Of a stretch of 64,000 bases of DNA, positions 44,321-56,237 are shown one piece after another. The stretch's first letter is position 1; each line of letters begins with the position of its first letter. Origin of the DNA: Rhyacophila brunnea (lineage: Eukaryota; Arthropoda; Insecta; Trichoptera; Rhyacophilidae); NCBI GenBank assembly GCA_022495005.1, contig JAGYXB010001356.1:1-64000 (forward strand). The letters run 5' to 3'. The notes under the pieces were generated by a model that searched no databases, had not been told where the DNA came from, and saw only the letters and a list, made by a program, of their open reading frames with translations. Made by a program: the position numbers and the translations under genes.

Positions 44321-45346
44321 TAGGGATTGCAATACCGGTATTTCAAACCCTGTATTCAATTATTTATCGATACCGAAATACCGGTTTCAAAAATCCAATA
44401 TACCGGTATTTTTGGTATCAAAAAAGCATACACATTTATGTTTCGAAAATGAATTTAATGTTATATTGTATAATTAAGTTTTACGCTGCCAAAATGCAAA
44501 TATATTGACTGAACCCAACAAATGTCAAATATTGAATTGTCGCAATGAATTATTAACATATTTAAATAAAGAAAACATTCGTGGTAAATATTTCCAATTA
44601 TTCTATAACTTTTGATCCAACGTTGGTTGGCAAGTACATCCAATAAATGTTGAATTCGAGAAAGATTTACCTGTACCCAAACTTATTATTTTTTTTTAAA
44701 TTAGCAGTTCTAAAATATTATGATATTTATTAAGGTCAACATAATAAATGTAGTGTCTAATCTAAGGTGTATAATCGAGTCGTGGACCCTGAAGGCAAGA
44801 GAACGGAAGGCAATTGATGCCTTTGATATGTGGTGTTGGCGATGAATACTTCGTAATATTGGACGGAGCACAGGACGAACCAGTCAATCATCCACAGACT
44901 GAAGATAAAGGAACGGCTCTCGACAATATGTCTGAGAAGAATTCTGCAGTTTTTTGGACATATTATCAGGCGCGGACCAGACAACCTAGAGAGACTGGTA
45001 GTTTTGGGTAGCCTCCACAGAAAGCAAAGCAGAGGAAGAGCGTCTGCGCGCTGGAGCGACCAAGTGAAAGAGCTGACTGGGGGCACCATCTATTCTGCCC
45101 TGAGAGAAGCGGAAGATCGAGAAGGATGGGAACTCTCGGTCGCTCAAGGGATGGCGAAACTCAAATGTGGTCACGATCCTCAGCCATGAGTGCACGACCA
45201 AGAAGAGAGAATAAATACAGGTAGGTTGCTATAAAATAGTGTTTTAGATAGATTTTATTGATATCTACCATAATATTTTTTGTGAAATACTGGTATTAAT
45301 ACCGAAATACCGGTATTGAAATATTCATTCGGTATTGCAATTCCTA
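44321..45346. mobile_element. hAT-like element with TAGGGATTGCAAT ends, carrying an RTE insert
   Basis: TAGGGATTGCAATACCGGTA at the left and ATTGCAATTCCTA at the right are inverted, with multiple sub-terminal ATACCGGTATT motifs (44331-44415, 45292-45320). Flanks are GTACTGAT (44313-44320) and GTACCTACTGAT (45347-45358), identical except for a 4-bp insertion, so a former 8-bp duplication is plausible. Related ends occur at 11062-11714. An RTE fragment occupies 44775-45190. Confidence 0.65.
44775..45190 (+). pseudogene. RTE-like LINE C-terminal fragment
   Basis: Translates as ESWTLKARERKAIDAFDMWC WRRMLRNIGR, with a stop, then FGHIIRRGPDNLERLVVLGS, RGRASARWSDQVKEL and LREAEDREGW, ending KLKCGHDPQP stop. 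This is the typical end of RTE-group ORF2 (AFEMWCWRRM...GHI.RR...RGR...RW.D). It is a different subfamily from the 42355 copy. It lies inside the hAT-like element. Confidence 0.82.
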
Positions 45347-46736
45347 GTACCTACTGATGGTGCATGAGTAGAATTTGGCAATACGCGATCCGAAATTCAT
45401 ACACGAGACCCACGAAATAGATTTTAACCACTCGTCCAACATGAATTGTGCAGAAACAAAATAATATGACCTAATATGACAGAAAGAGGAGCTTTTAGCA
45501 TTTTGGTAGAAGAAAGCTTACATTAATAAGCGACATTTTGTCTCCGTAAAAAGTCAAATAACATTTTCAAAGCTCGCGTTATTTTTATACCGGTTATGAC
45601 AGTATTTTTCAATCTGTGTAATGTGTATATTTCCAGAAGAAAATGTTTGAGGCAAGCATGAAAATTTTCTTCAAAAAGATTTTACAGATATAAGACTAAA
45701 AGGGGTGTAGTTGTTATGTTTTTGGTCAACTACCCTTATTATTGTATTCAGACGGTTGCATTTGGATATATGATATGATATTATTAGATCGATCTAAATT
45801 ATTAATGAAACACATGTGGGTATTTATATCGTTTTATATTTTGTATGAAGCACAATTACACTGGTGATATATTTTTTTTTCTAGATGCCTTTATGCATAC
45901 CTCGCATTTACTATCGAGTTTCTTTAAGGACTTTGGCAGGCAAACTACTCTACTTGATGCTAGTCAAATGATAATTGTGCCGGCTGAGAAATATGTCTTA
46001 TTGAAAACCATTCATCTACCCGCATCAGATATTACTAATTTGAATTCGGCCAGGGCCTATGAAACCGCCTTGCAAAAACCTTGGAAAATTCTTTATAGAG
46101 CAAGGCGGCAGTGATCCTGATGAATATTTTGTCGTATTCATTGGGAACTGAGAACTACAATTTATAGCCGACTGATATACTGAGCATAATATGCTAGTAT
46201 ATTATACTTATCCTATCTTATAATAAATAACTGCAGTCACTGGATCTGAAAGGCAAGAATCGTCATTACACGTCACACTTTAATATGTTGATTCTTTTTA
46301 TTACATCAATACAGAAATTAAAAAGTGCATCTCTTCTGGCCTCGTTTGTCATGGTCCCCGGAAGGTCTCGAATGTCCGCATCTGCCATATGTAACAAAAA
46401 TTTCAACGCGGCCGGATAACACGAAAGTATATTAATCTATGAATTGAGAAGTACAGGTTTATAATACTGCTTCTATATCATTGTTTTTAAATAAGTATAT
46501 TCATTTGTTTTCAATTCATGTCATAAACGTCTTAATTGAATTTGTAAAGTTCAATATAATATTAAATAAATAAATTTCTTGCTATTTGATCGTTCAATAT
46601 TTATTTATTATCTGAAACAATTGTTTCTTTCGCGACTTCTATATGAGTGGTTCACAAGCATAGTGAACCAAGTCAATTCTAGTTATTTTTGAGTAAACTA
46701 GGTTCAAACATAATATTTGAGTATTTCTAATTAACC
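45347..46736. other. No supported gene; LINE tail-like end at 46480-46580
   Basis: A 90-codon plus frame at 45845-46114 (starts MKHNYTGDIFFF, ends KPWKILYRARRQ) matches nothing I know. GTCATAAACGTCTTAATTGA and the AAATAAATAAATTTC end near 46500-46580 resemble the 3' tail of the jockey-like LINEs at 29280 and 32540. Confidence 0.35.
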
Positions 46737-47206
46737 ATCTTCTTCTTCTTCTTCTATTTTATCTTCTTATATTCGCAATGAAACTTTGGTGATTTGTCGT
46801 GCGCATGCCCACGAAGATTTCTGAATTAGAAAATCATCTTCTTCTTCTATTCGTATGCGTTCCTATACCATTCATCCGATTGCGATGAAACTTTTGACCA
46901 GTTGTTGTGCGCACGCCTGCATTAATATATAAAATACAATGTTTGTTGTTTGTTTGTTCCATGCAATTTTGATTTTTTTTTACTACATATTAATAACATT
47001 AATAACGTTTTCATATTTTGGATTCGATTTTAATTTTGTGTTCTTTTGTTTGACCTCTACTCCTATTAGAATTATTTTCATATTGCCATATTGTATTACA
47101 CAGATATTTTAATATTTAAAAAATAATTACCTCTTATTATTTTATAAATATCTAAGATAAATATAACCACGAAGCGACCCTGTGCGAAGCCGGGTACTTC
47201 AGCTAG
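46737..47206 (+). mobile_element. Helitron-like element, 3' part
   Basis: Contains two minisatellite units (CATTCATCCGATTGCGATGA, GCGCACGCCTGC) and then about 290 bases closely matching 10640-10922: TTTGTTGTTTGTTTGTTCCA, ATTAATAACGTTTTCATATT, ATAACCACGAAGCGACCCTG and the hairpin plus CTAG end. The next base is T. The 5' part is missing. Confidence 0.65.
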
Positions 47207-48097
47207 TATTATTATAAGAAAACACGTATTTTATTGAAATATTTAATATAAAATAGTTAGGCTGTAGGCAACTTGTAATAAGACAACGAGATCAAAGTCT
47301 GTCGAGAGCAAAATTATGAAATAAAGCCAGTCTGGTCTGCGGTTGATGTCAGATGAAAACAATTTTGTAGGAGTAAAGCAAAAGTGCAGAAGGAACATTG
47401 GCGGTCTAAGTGCATTAAAATTTAATGCACGACATGCCGTAAAGATGCTCTTCCCCCAGTCTCTCTGTGACAAACAGTTTTGTTTATTTTCGTTGCAATC
47501 TGCTTAAGAAAAACCGTTATATTTTCATTTCCTACTTTTGTTTGAAGCTTATTGAAGACTGTTGGGTACTGTGTTTGTAATAAAAATGTTGACGAAAACA
47601 TAGAAAAAAAGTAACACTAATAATATATATATATATTATACTATATACGTACTAATGCCGCATTCTTACGTGGCGATATTAATTTCTTTCAATGTCGAAT
47701 CAAAAATCAGAAGGAATGATAGTCGTGTAGCGGTCAATAACCTCGGGCCTTGTCAGCATTATTTCAACAACGTAAGAATTAGTCATTTAACTATCGAATA
47801 AGCGTCGCATCTACAGTCAGCATAAATTCTACACGTGTGACATTCTTCGATCGATACGCTCGAAGTTGCAATAATGAAGAGGCCAACAGATTTCCCAATT
47901 GCAAACTTCATCAATAATGACTCGCAATTAATCGAATATTCATATAAGTATATAAATAGTCGGTAATTGGATTAGTCTTAGTATCAATCACAATCTCAGT
48001 CTGATCAGTAATCTTCGTGTCAGTCACTCTACACAGCATCTCTTCCATCGAGCCTCGGACCTTAGACCAATAACATAACTCTAGTACCTATAGCCGA
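47207..48097. other. No supported gene
   Basis: A possible weak TIR pair ATTCTTACGTGG / CAACGTAAGAAT spans 47659-47785. Sequence at 48000-48060 (CACAGCATCTCTTCCATCGA, GCCTCGGACC) looks like a second, partial piece of LTR family L. Confidence 0.35.
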
Positions 48098-48500
48098 CTG
48101 CAATTATAATTTATGCAAAATCCGTTTTTCCACATAGTTAGCCATATCCTAATGATGTAAATTTCATATGGAGTAGCTAGACTCAATTATAATAATTATT
48201 TCCTAAATAATATTTTGATTGTGAGTACGTCAATAAATGGCGGATCATAACTGATTGGACATGTCACTAGATTATAAGATGACGATATAAGATGGCGTGC
48301 TAGTATCTCAGTTTCTGTATCGCTCCGCACAGCATCTCATTTTAACGAGACTCGGACCTCGGAACAGTATGATAAGTATTGTAACATAACTCTTGTACCG
48401 ACCGCTGCAATAAAAACTTGCTCCTCCATTCATGGGTGCAACCTCCAATCTCGACTCCGGGTCACTCGGTCTCATTCCTTTACAACGAGACCGCCAAGAT
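48098..48500 (+). mobile_element. LTR fragment or solo LTR, family L, copy 2
   Basis: Matches 36071-36455 across GCCATATCC(T)AATGATGTAA, CATATGGAGTAGCT, TTTTGATTGTGAGTACGTCA, GTATCGCTCCGCACA and GTAACATAACTCTTGTACCG, and matches the third copy in CTCGGTCTCATTCC...CAACGAGAC. No internal coding region follows. Confidence 0.6.
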
Positions 48501-48718
48501 GGCGTCAATTAAATTTATTAGTTCATACATTTCTGTAATTTCTAATGTTTTAAACAACAAACTGAAGAAAATATTGCGGAAAAGGTATACAAGAAATAAA
48601 TTAGTTTCTAAATTAACAGTGTCAATCAATGTGTGCAAGTTGAGACAAGTAGGTATGATGAGCCGATGCGAATTGTTATCACTTTGGTTATTTGCCCATG
48701 CAACCTGTTGACATGTGC

Positions 48719-49019
48719 GTCTATTCTATACTTATCGACCGCTAAAGTGATAAATATTATCAAACTTATGGTAGGTTTGTATCAAAGTATTAGCACTTAT
48801 TGTAACAATTACAATAAGTTGGTTGTAATTGTTGCAATAAGTGCTATATTTTAACAGCACCTCTCTGGGCTGTGATAAAATTTAGAGCGAGATAGACAGT
48901 TTTGACAATTTAGACGGCTAACTTATTGTAACATTTATAATACGTCAATACAAATATGTAATAAATACTATCAATTTATCATTTTAGTGGTCGATAGTCA
49001 CTTTGTGTATAGAATAGAC
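48719..49019. mobile_element. Palindromic MITE with central 23-bp hairpin
   Basis: Ends GTCTATTCTATA / TATAGAATAGAC are perfect, followed inward by inverted TCGACC(G/A)CTAAA(G/A)TGATAAAT. A hairpin at 48792-48845 has 22 of 23 paired bases (AGCACTTATTGTAACAATTA arm) and an 8-base loop. No coding. Confidence 0.75.
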
Positions 49020-49511
49020 CCGTTGGTCTCTCTAATAATAAACGGGTTTTGAGGGGTCACCAACATATTCCCTTAAATTCTAATAAAAAGTAACATTTTC
49101 ATATATTTTTTTTGCAAATATATTTCTTGAATATAGTAAATTAACCAGGAAAAGTCACCACCAGTTTTTATACTAGAAAGTTAATTACGGCCCACTTGAA
49201 GTTGGACATGAATATAATATCCTTGGCAAGCAGGAGAAGTGATATAATATATGTCATCAAAAATACGAAAATGAGTTAAGTATGCAGATGTTTAAAATTT
49301 CGATCATTATATCCAAGAGAACAAACACAAGTCATGAAAAAAAATTGCTTATACCCGTTTTCGATATTTTAATATGGTAAATGTAAAAAAATATACAGAA
49401 AGCTGTTAAGAGTGTTAACAGTGTTATGTGATTTATACCTCTACAACCAATTCGCTGTAGCGTGAATTTATACTACAGTACTCTTTGAATCAGCGACATA
49501 TACCCATACGA

Positions 49512-49914
49512 CATATCGTGGGTATTCTGCGAAAAAGCACTAAGTCAAAATTTTGCTGTTTTGACTTAATGATGAGGTAATCTTATTAAGAGTACGCTCT
49601 ATAGTCTACAAAACACACACAGTCATATCTATAAAACTGGCGAAGATAATTTATGTTATAAGTCAAAAAGACATACATCTATTCAGAGAAAAAGCACTAA
49701 ATGGACTTAATGCATTTGCTTCTCTCATTATCAGGCTATATTCACAAAATTCTGCGTGCGAAACTGCACTAAGTCATACTAAAAGCAATATCGCAGAAAG
49801 GAATTTGCCTTTTATATATATAAAATAAGTTAAGACCGTCCAAACTTTCAAACTCGATTATCTCAAAACCAGTATTTTTGACTTAATGCTTATTCGCAGA
49901 ATACCCACGATATG
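49512..49914. mobile_element. MITE with perfect 22-bp ends and internal repeats
   Basis: CATATCGTGGGTATTCTGCG AA and its exact reverse complement bound a 403-bp segment; inversion continues as AAGCA(C)TAAGTCAAAA. The motif GCACTAA(G/A)T recurs internally near 49538, 49692 and 49767, each time after an A-rich TTC-G/AGA-type block. Confidence 0.85.
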
Positions 49915-50834
49915 CACTTTGTCAAATATTACAATGAAATCATGTACACTTGGACCTATTCTCTTTCTGAGTGACGTCAATGTTTTTTCCGGTAAAATCG
50001 TGTTATGACTGTTATGAGTGATATTTCAACACAGAAAACGTATCATAATAAGCGTGTATTTTACTTTGCGTTGACATGTTATTGACGTTTGTAATAGTAA
50101 GTTATTGCAATGATTAATATACAAAAAGGTACAAATAAAGATCTTCGTTTTCATCAGAATTAAAAAAACATCAAGTATCCGCTCAAGTTGCTTATGATAC
50201 AAAAAAAGACAAAGATGAAGCGAACTTAGATCCAACCAAAAGGGTTTTTTCATTAGATCTCTAGCAGTGCCTACTAACCCGAATGTTAGCATTTAATATT
50301 GCCTTCTATTAACGCCTACTTTGTACATTTAAATTAACCATCTACGTTTGTGATGATGGGCATTCATGGAGTTACATGGAGGGTAAATTGCACCTGTTTG
50401 TTTCATTTTTTAAACAGTATTATACCTCTACATTAAATTTGTATTATCTGATTTTTTTTCTGACACTTCGGAAACAAAACAGGAATAACCATGTGACTTC
50501 CATTTTTTTATATTCTATGTCTCAATAACCAACAGTTAAATCTATTGACCACAGATTTTTGATAGGTACTTGGGCACAGTCACATGGAGTATAACAGTGT
50601 CCACTCAATAATAGAGAGAGAAAAAAACCGAATGAAACAACAAAGAAGGCATACTGATATTAACACACACGAGAATTGTGTCAACTAGTAAGATCAGTGG
50701 GGAAAAAATATACATGTTTATGTTATGGATCAAGATCAATTTTATGAATTTTATGATTTATTGAGGGTATCTTTCCAAAACCGCAAAGTTTATACGGAAG
50801 GACAGAAATATTCATGGTTTGAAATAAAATCGTC
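49915..50834. other. No recognisable feature
   Basis: AT-rich; the 88-codon minus frame at 50026-50292 has no domain I recognise. Confidence 0.4.
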
Positions 50835-51086
50835 AGCTGAATGCAGAACTATTATAACTCACATTTGAAATAATTTAGAAGGGAGTTCTTTGGAACAACC
50901 TACTTAACTTACTTATCACTTGTATAGATAAAGGTACCTATACATCATCTATTTTTGTAGGACTGTTCACGAAAATAATGATGTATAAATGTGTCTTTAT
51001 AAATAATAAATACCATAAATAGGATGTTTCAAAAACTACTCCTGTAAAATATTTCAAATATGAGATAAAATACTTCTCATTCAGCC
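50835..51086. mobile_element. MITE family M2, copy 2 (diverged)
   Basis: Left end AGCTGAATGCAGAACTATT is identical to that at 25311; the interior TTATCACTTGTATAGATAAA and ATGATGTATAAATGTGTCTT matches. The right end (ACTTCTCATTCAGCC) is degenerate. Confidence 0.7.
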
Positions 51087-52134
51087 AATGACATAACGAA
51101 ATGGTTTCAATACAGAAAAGAATTTAGAATGATTTAAGTATTTCAAAACAATTAAGATTACGGAAACTGTATTTAGATTATTCTTATTTTACTAATTACT
51201 GTTCTTAGCTATATTCGTAGAGAGAGATAATCTTTAAAAACTTCAGACATTGATCCAGATTTTGAAAATAAGCCTACTATAAGATTAGTAAGATTTCATT
51301 TTACGATAAAATTAAGGTAAAACGGATGGATATTAGGTAGTCGATATGTAGGTATTTTATAGTGTTCAATTTTATATCTCTTCTGAATATTTCAAATGTG
51401 TAAAATAGTAAAATATAAAATATCATTTCAAGTTTCATTATTTTTAGTCATATAAAAACTGTAACTGTAAAGTGTAATAATCTTATTTGTTTGTTTTACT
51501 TAAGATATTGCATTTTTAATTCACGAATAAATTAAAACTTTAATGACACATAATAATTATCTTCTTATAAACTATCTATTCCACATTTATTTAAGTCCTA
51601 GTCCATACCAAATTATGAAAATAACTTGATAATAATAGCATTATGTCAGCTAAGCTCTTGAATTTCATTCAGGAGAACAGGTATATGTCAATTTTTTAGA
51701 CAAATTACTAATAAAAATGCAAAAAATATGCAGATTACACAAACATATTTTTTTTTATAATATGTATACAACAATAATTCTATTCAAAATATAAATATCT
51801 GATTTGATATTCAACTTTTAAGTTAAAAATAATACTCCTGCAAAATAACACTTTTGTGACATATTATACCACTTCTCCTTTTGACCACGGATATATGTAT
51901 TATAATGCTAACGTTGTATCCATTTTATATTATAATCAGCTCAATAATTACAAACACTGCGTGTATGAATGTTTATCTAATACTATTTGTGCAAGTGCAT
52001 GTTGCACAAGATAATATCGACTATAAACATTGTATCCAATAAACAAACATTTTGCTCATACCGCAATATCTTCTCAATTCAAAATATTATTTAGACATTA
52101 TATAAAATCGTTTTTGTGAAGTATTCGTACATTG
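51087..52134. other. No recognisable feature; upstream of tRNA-Ser copy 2
   Basis: AT-rich without domain-bearing frames or pairable ends. Confidence 0.4.
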
Positions 52135-52216
52135 GCAGTCGTGGCCGAGCGGTTAAGGCGTCTGACTAGAAATCAGATTCCCTCTGGGAGCGTAGGTTCG
52201 AATCCTACCGACTGCG
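52135..52216 (+). tRNA. tRNA-Ser (AGA), copy 2
   Basis: Identical over all 82 bases to 35528-35609, with different flanks on both sides: same acceptor, A and B boxes, AGA anticodon and long variable arm. The downstream T-run is weaker (TTTT at 52222-52225, then more T-rich sequence). The identity with unlike flanks points to selection or concerted evolution rather than a recent long duplication. Confidence 0.97.
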
Positions 52217-52284
52217 AATTATTTTGGTTTTATTTTTGTAAAAAATGATTAACAGTATTAAATTTAATTATTCAATGACTTTAG

Positions 52285-52730
52285 AATTGAGTCGCCTGGA
52301 GTCATAACTGACATATTACAATTTTGTCGTTTTATACTTAAATATGCCAAGTGATTCTAAATGCATTAATCTATATACAGAAAAATAGTTAAGTATCAAA
52401 AGTCACTTTAAACCATGTGAAAATCGTTGATAAAGTTTACTGTTGGTGTCATATTTTGCATATTTCAAAGAATACTGTGAGTTTCGTCACCAAGGCCTTT
52501 CTAACCAATCGGACAGATCTATTTCTCATAGTATGCTGTCTGTCTGCAGCGTTAGAAGTATTATATTATTTATTAAAAAAAATGTTAATCGACTATCTCA
52601 CTCATTAATATTCAAGGAAGTTCAATACTTTTCTTCTAATTACAAAAAAATAGTGGTCTGTTGGTTTTTTGCGATTATCTCAAAACTAGATTTTTGAAAT
52701 ATGTGAGTTATGACTCTAGGCGACTCAATT
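52285..52730. mobile_element. MITE family M1, copy 2 (uninterrupted)
   Basis: Ends AATTGAGTCGCCTGGAGTCA and TGACTCTAGGCGACTCAATT are inverted over about 32 bases. The 446-bp body matches 18686-19371 minus its SINE, in opposite orientation. The frames at 52417-52697 are inside this non-coding repeat. Confidence 0.88.
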
Positions 52731-53555
52731 GTACTCTAATTTAAATTTTAAGCGACCCGGGTTTCACCTTTCACCATCATCGGGCATTATTTATACTCAA
52801 GCGGTGTCACCTATACAATTCTAATGGAATACAGTTCCTTTAACTTATAACTTAACATTTTTAGTAATGTTAATTTCACAGAACAAATTAATACATAGAA
52901 TTTAGATAGGCAGATTGACATATCTAGGGGGTGTCGGGTAGCTCGGGTGGTGGTGTTTAGCACCCCTCGATAGTAAAAAATTAAAAATATTTTTTTAGTA
53001 ACTTGTTATTTCTAATCGTTCTCGTTTATTAGGTATATCCGGGTGTGTAACAAAGTTCTATTTTATTTCCAGTAATAAAACGCTCAGAACTTTTTGAGTT
53101 ATTGTTTATTCAGAACACAAGTACACATTAACATTGTTTTCTCAATTATTTTGATAGTCACAAACCACAAAAAGTTAGGGTTCAGTGAACCCCTGGCTTA
53201 ATTATATTTCATTTCTAACTTCTCAATTTTCTAGCTGGGTTTTGAATGTGTGTGTCCTACTAAAATGAAACACACATTATAGACGTGCAATAGTTTGTGT
53301 TGAAATCATTAAATACACCAGTATTGAACGAGCGTCACTACATAAACCGAATGCAGTCGTTAAAAGAAGGACAAGCTTAGAATGACGTATTTTTGACATA
53401 TGTTTAAGTTTATTCCATATTATTCTACGTTCGAGATCGGTTGCCTGTTACTCCACACCCGTTAGGTATTTCAGCTTCCATTAATTCCGTGTTCCTTGAT
53501 TCACATCCACCCTCTCTTAGGATCATGCCATAAGTGTATCACTATGTACATGTAA
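52731..53555. other. No recognisable feature
   Basis: AT-rich with a small GC-richer stretch (GGGGGTGTCGGGTAGCTCGG near 52928). No gene seen. Confidence 0.4.
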
Positions 53556-54824
53556 CAGTGGGTGTAGGTAGGCTGTTAAGATCCGACATAAATAGTCCTC
53601 AATTAACTTTGTCAGCCATACGTATTTGTTTTCATTCAACTACAGAATACAACAACTAAGACAACTTATAGAATATATTATGGTGTAGGTCCGTTTTTAA
53701 TAATTCAATTAAAATGTGCAAAACCCAATGCATAATAGATAATAATCAAAATATAATCGTCTATCTATAAAATATCTAAAATTATGCCATTAAATTATAC
53801 ATAATTTTAATACAATATTTTTTATCTAATATGGTTTGGTTAGGCAGGGTATAATGAATTTAAAAAAAAACTGACCAACAACGTATGTAATATGTATTTT
53901 TAATTCAAAGAAAACAAATAAGTATGAATGAAAAAGTGTGCACTATTTTGTTTAATCGCCCATAACATACCAAAATCATTATGGTTTGATTTAGGCAAGG
54001 TTTAATTGAGTTTTCTTACCTTCTGTAAATTGTAGTCTTAGAGCCCTATGCAGAATTTAAGATTTCGATCTTAAGGATGAGTTGCCGAAAACCATGACTT
54101 AACTATAGACTATACTGAGTATAGAGTTAAGGAATCCTTAACCATAGACTACTTTTGTTATGAACACGCCCCTTCTGTATTACCATTTACCACTGACAGC
54201 TGCTGTCAAAATAAATTCGCGTGTCTATAAAACAGTCCATACACTCATATCCATTTAACAATTTATCTCATTATGGATATTGATAATGTTAATTCGTTTA
54301 GCATGTACATGCAGAGTATTATTTTACTTTTTATATGCCAATCCGCAGAAATACAAGATGCCAGACAGAATGACACTGAACGCTAGTGTTACCGTGTTAA
54401 AATCTTGCGGTACCTATGAAATAACGTATATTGACTTATAACGGAAACATAAGAGTATTATAATTAAATAATATTATGTATTTATAGTTATTGCATTTAT
54501 AAAGTGCAGTTGTCATATTTTTGTCATCGTTTAACAATTATAAATAAAATTTACTTAAACTATAGGAAAGAGAATTTTTAAATATGGTATTATTTTCAAT
54601 AGAAAAAAACGAACGAAGCTTTCAGACGAGGTGAACCATAGATAACATGATCTTAACTAAGGACAATGTTTCTGCATAGTGTTTTCTGCTAAGGAAATTT
54701 TAGTTATGGCAAATGTTTCTGCATTCCGCTCTTAGTTCAATAAAAACAAATACGTATGACTGACAAAGCTTAGTGTGTACTATTTATATCAGATCTTAAG
54801 TGCCTACCTTCAGCCTTCGCCACT
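53556..54824. mobile_element. hAT-like TIR element, family A, copy 1
   Basis: Long imperfect inverted ends: CAGTGGGTGTAGGTAGGCTG TTAAGATCCGACATAAATAG through TTTGTCAGCCATACGTATTT on the left and the reverse complement at 54720-54824. Flanks ACATGTAA (53548-53555) and ACATGTAG (54825-54832) make a 7/8 duplication of 8 bp. Another TIR element (54042-54729) is nested inside. No transposase coding. Confidence 0.78.
54042..54729. mobile_element. TIR element nested in family A copy
   Basis: Ends GCCCTATGCAGAA and TTCTGCATTCCGC are inverted; TCTTAG flanks both sides (54036-54041, 54730-54735). Removing it restores the TGTA..TCTTAG TTCAA order seen at 61325-61340 in copy 2. A second TTTCTGCATAGTG motif lies near the right end. 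Confidence 0.7.
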
Positions 54825-54829
54825 ACATG

Positions 54830-55454
54830 TAGGTATTATGCCATTCTCAATTACAATTAAAAACTTTAAAAAATATATTTTAAAGTAGATTTTAATGTCG
54901 CCAAATCAGATATCGAAACCTGTGTAAAATTTGTAACGGCACCTCGACTTTTGATAAACACATTAAGAACGGTTCACACTATAATTGGTAGTGAAATTAT
55001 TCTATTACCGCAAAATAAACAAGTCATTTGGCGAAAAATTCTTAAATTTTTTTAATATAACAATATCAACATGCTTCAAAAAAAAATTTGACTCTGATTA
55101 AATTCCGTGACTGAATTGAGTTCGTGATGAAAATTCTTCACGTATTTTATTTTTCCGTGAAAAAGGCTAAGTGAGTTATGAATGAAAATGTGCACGTTTT
55201 TAACTAGATTACGTCCGATTTTTAGCGCCGGAAATAACATACCGAAAAATCTGTGACAGTGAATAATTTTCAATAGAATTACTGTCTTATGACATAGACG
55301 GAATTCATTCAAATTTTATCTGTAGAGATATAGAATTACAAATTAAATATCTATTTTCATAGTGTCAATTTATAGTAAACTCGGTAAGGAGGTGACCTCA
55401 ATAATAAATTCTGCATATCCAATTTTCATTTAGTCAGTTATCCATTGATGCAAA
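54830..55454. other. No recognisable feature
   Basis: AT-rich; the 78-codon minus frame 55076-55312 has no domain I recognise. Confidence 0.4.
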
Positions 55455-55803
55455 CGCTGACATAATGAGTACGTGAGCGAGTTTATTCACTGCTGGATGA
55501 AAGCTTCTTCAAGCTGCTTCCACTTCTCTCGATACTGTGCGTTGGGTTGCCACATAGTTCCGCAGAACTTAACATTTCATCGATCCAGCGGTCTTTAGGT
55601 CTACCTTCCGGACGTTTTGTACCTCTTGGATACCGTTGGATGACTAAATTTGTCCAACGATGATCTCTTCTTCGAGCTATGTATCCAGCCCATCTCCATT
55701 TCAGGCTTCTAAGTTTCTGGATCTCTCTTTTACTAACGGTCCATGTTTCACACGCATATGTGATTACGGAAAGCACACACTGGTTGAACACTTTACGCTG
55801 CAA
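55455..55803 (-). pseudogene. RTE-like LINE fragment with internal deletion
   Basis: The minus frame reads RKVFNQCVLSVITYACETWT, then jumps to LKWRWAGYIARRRDHRW, then TKRPEGRPKDRWIDEM. Compared with 42685-43275, about 45 residues between the two blocks are missing. The C-terminus (KWKQLEEAFIQQ-like, in another phase near 55490) follows after a frameshift. Confidence 0.82.
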
Positions 55804-55804
55804 A

Positions 55805-56218
55805 TAGCTGACTCAATTATTTAAATAAAAAGAATATTATTTTGATTGTATAAATTTCGAATATTAATTCATCGGAAATGTCACTCGAATATAAGTTCCC
55901 GGCCTGTTAGAATCTCACTCTTTATATCGCTTCGCACAACATCTCATTGTACCGAGATTCGGACCTCACAACATTATCATAAGTATTGTAACTGTATTGT
56001 AACTGTAACTGTATAACTGTAAATTATATTGTAACATAACTACTGTAACATAATATTGTACCGACCGTTACTCCGCTTTTAAAACTCGCTCCTCCATCCA
56101 TCGGAGCAACCACCAAATCTCGACTTCTTATCTATCCTCCTGATCATCCTCAATCACAGCGGTCTCTTCCCTCAACAACGAGACTCTGCCACTTTGATAA
56201 CTCACATCCAACCCCACA
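55805..56218 (+). mobile_element. 5' LTR, family L, copy 3
   Basis: Matches the other two L copies (AGCTGACTCAATTAT, TCACTCGAATATAAG, GCACAACATCTCATTGTACC, CATAAGTATTGTAAC), with a local expansion of the GTAACTGTA motif at 55988-56030. It ends with ...CCCCACA directly before TTGGTGACCC, so the LTR end can be set at 56218. The LTR type (Gypsy or BEL) is not settled. Confidence 0.65.
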
Positions 56219-56237
56219 TTGGTGACCCAAGTTGAAC
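56219..56237 (+). promoter_or_regulatory. Primer-binding-site-like sequence
   Basis: TTGGTGACCCAAGTTGAACG starts right after the LTR; TTGGTGACC is a common start of insect LTR-element leaders. The priming tRNA was not identified. Confidence 0.4.

Noticed and set aside
45845..46114. Host exon of 90 codons
   Set aside because: No recognisable domain, homologous copy or splice signal; length is within chance for this much sequence.
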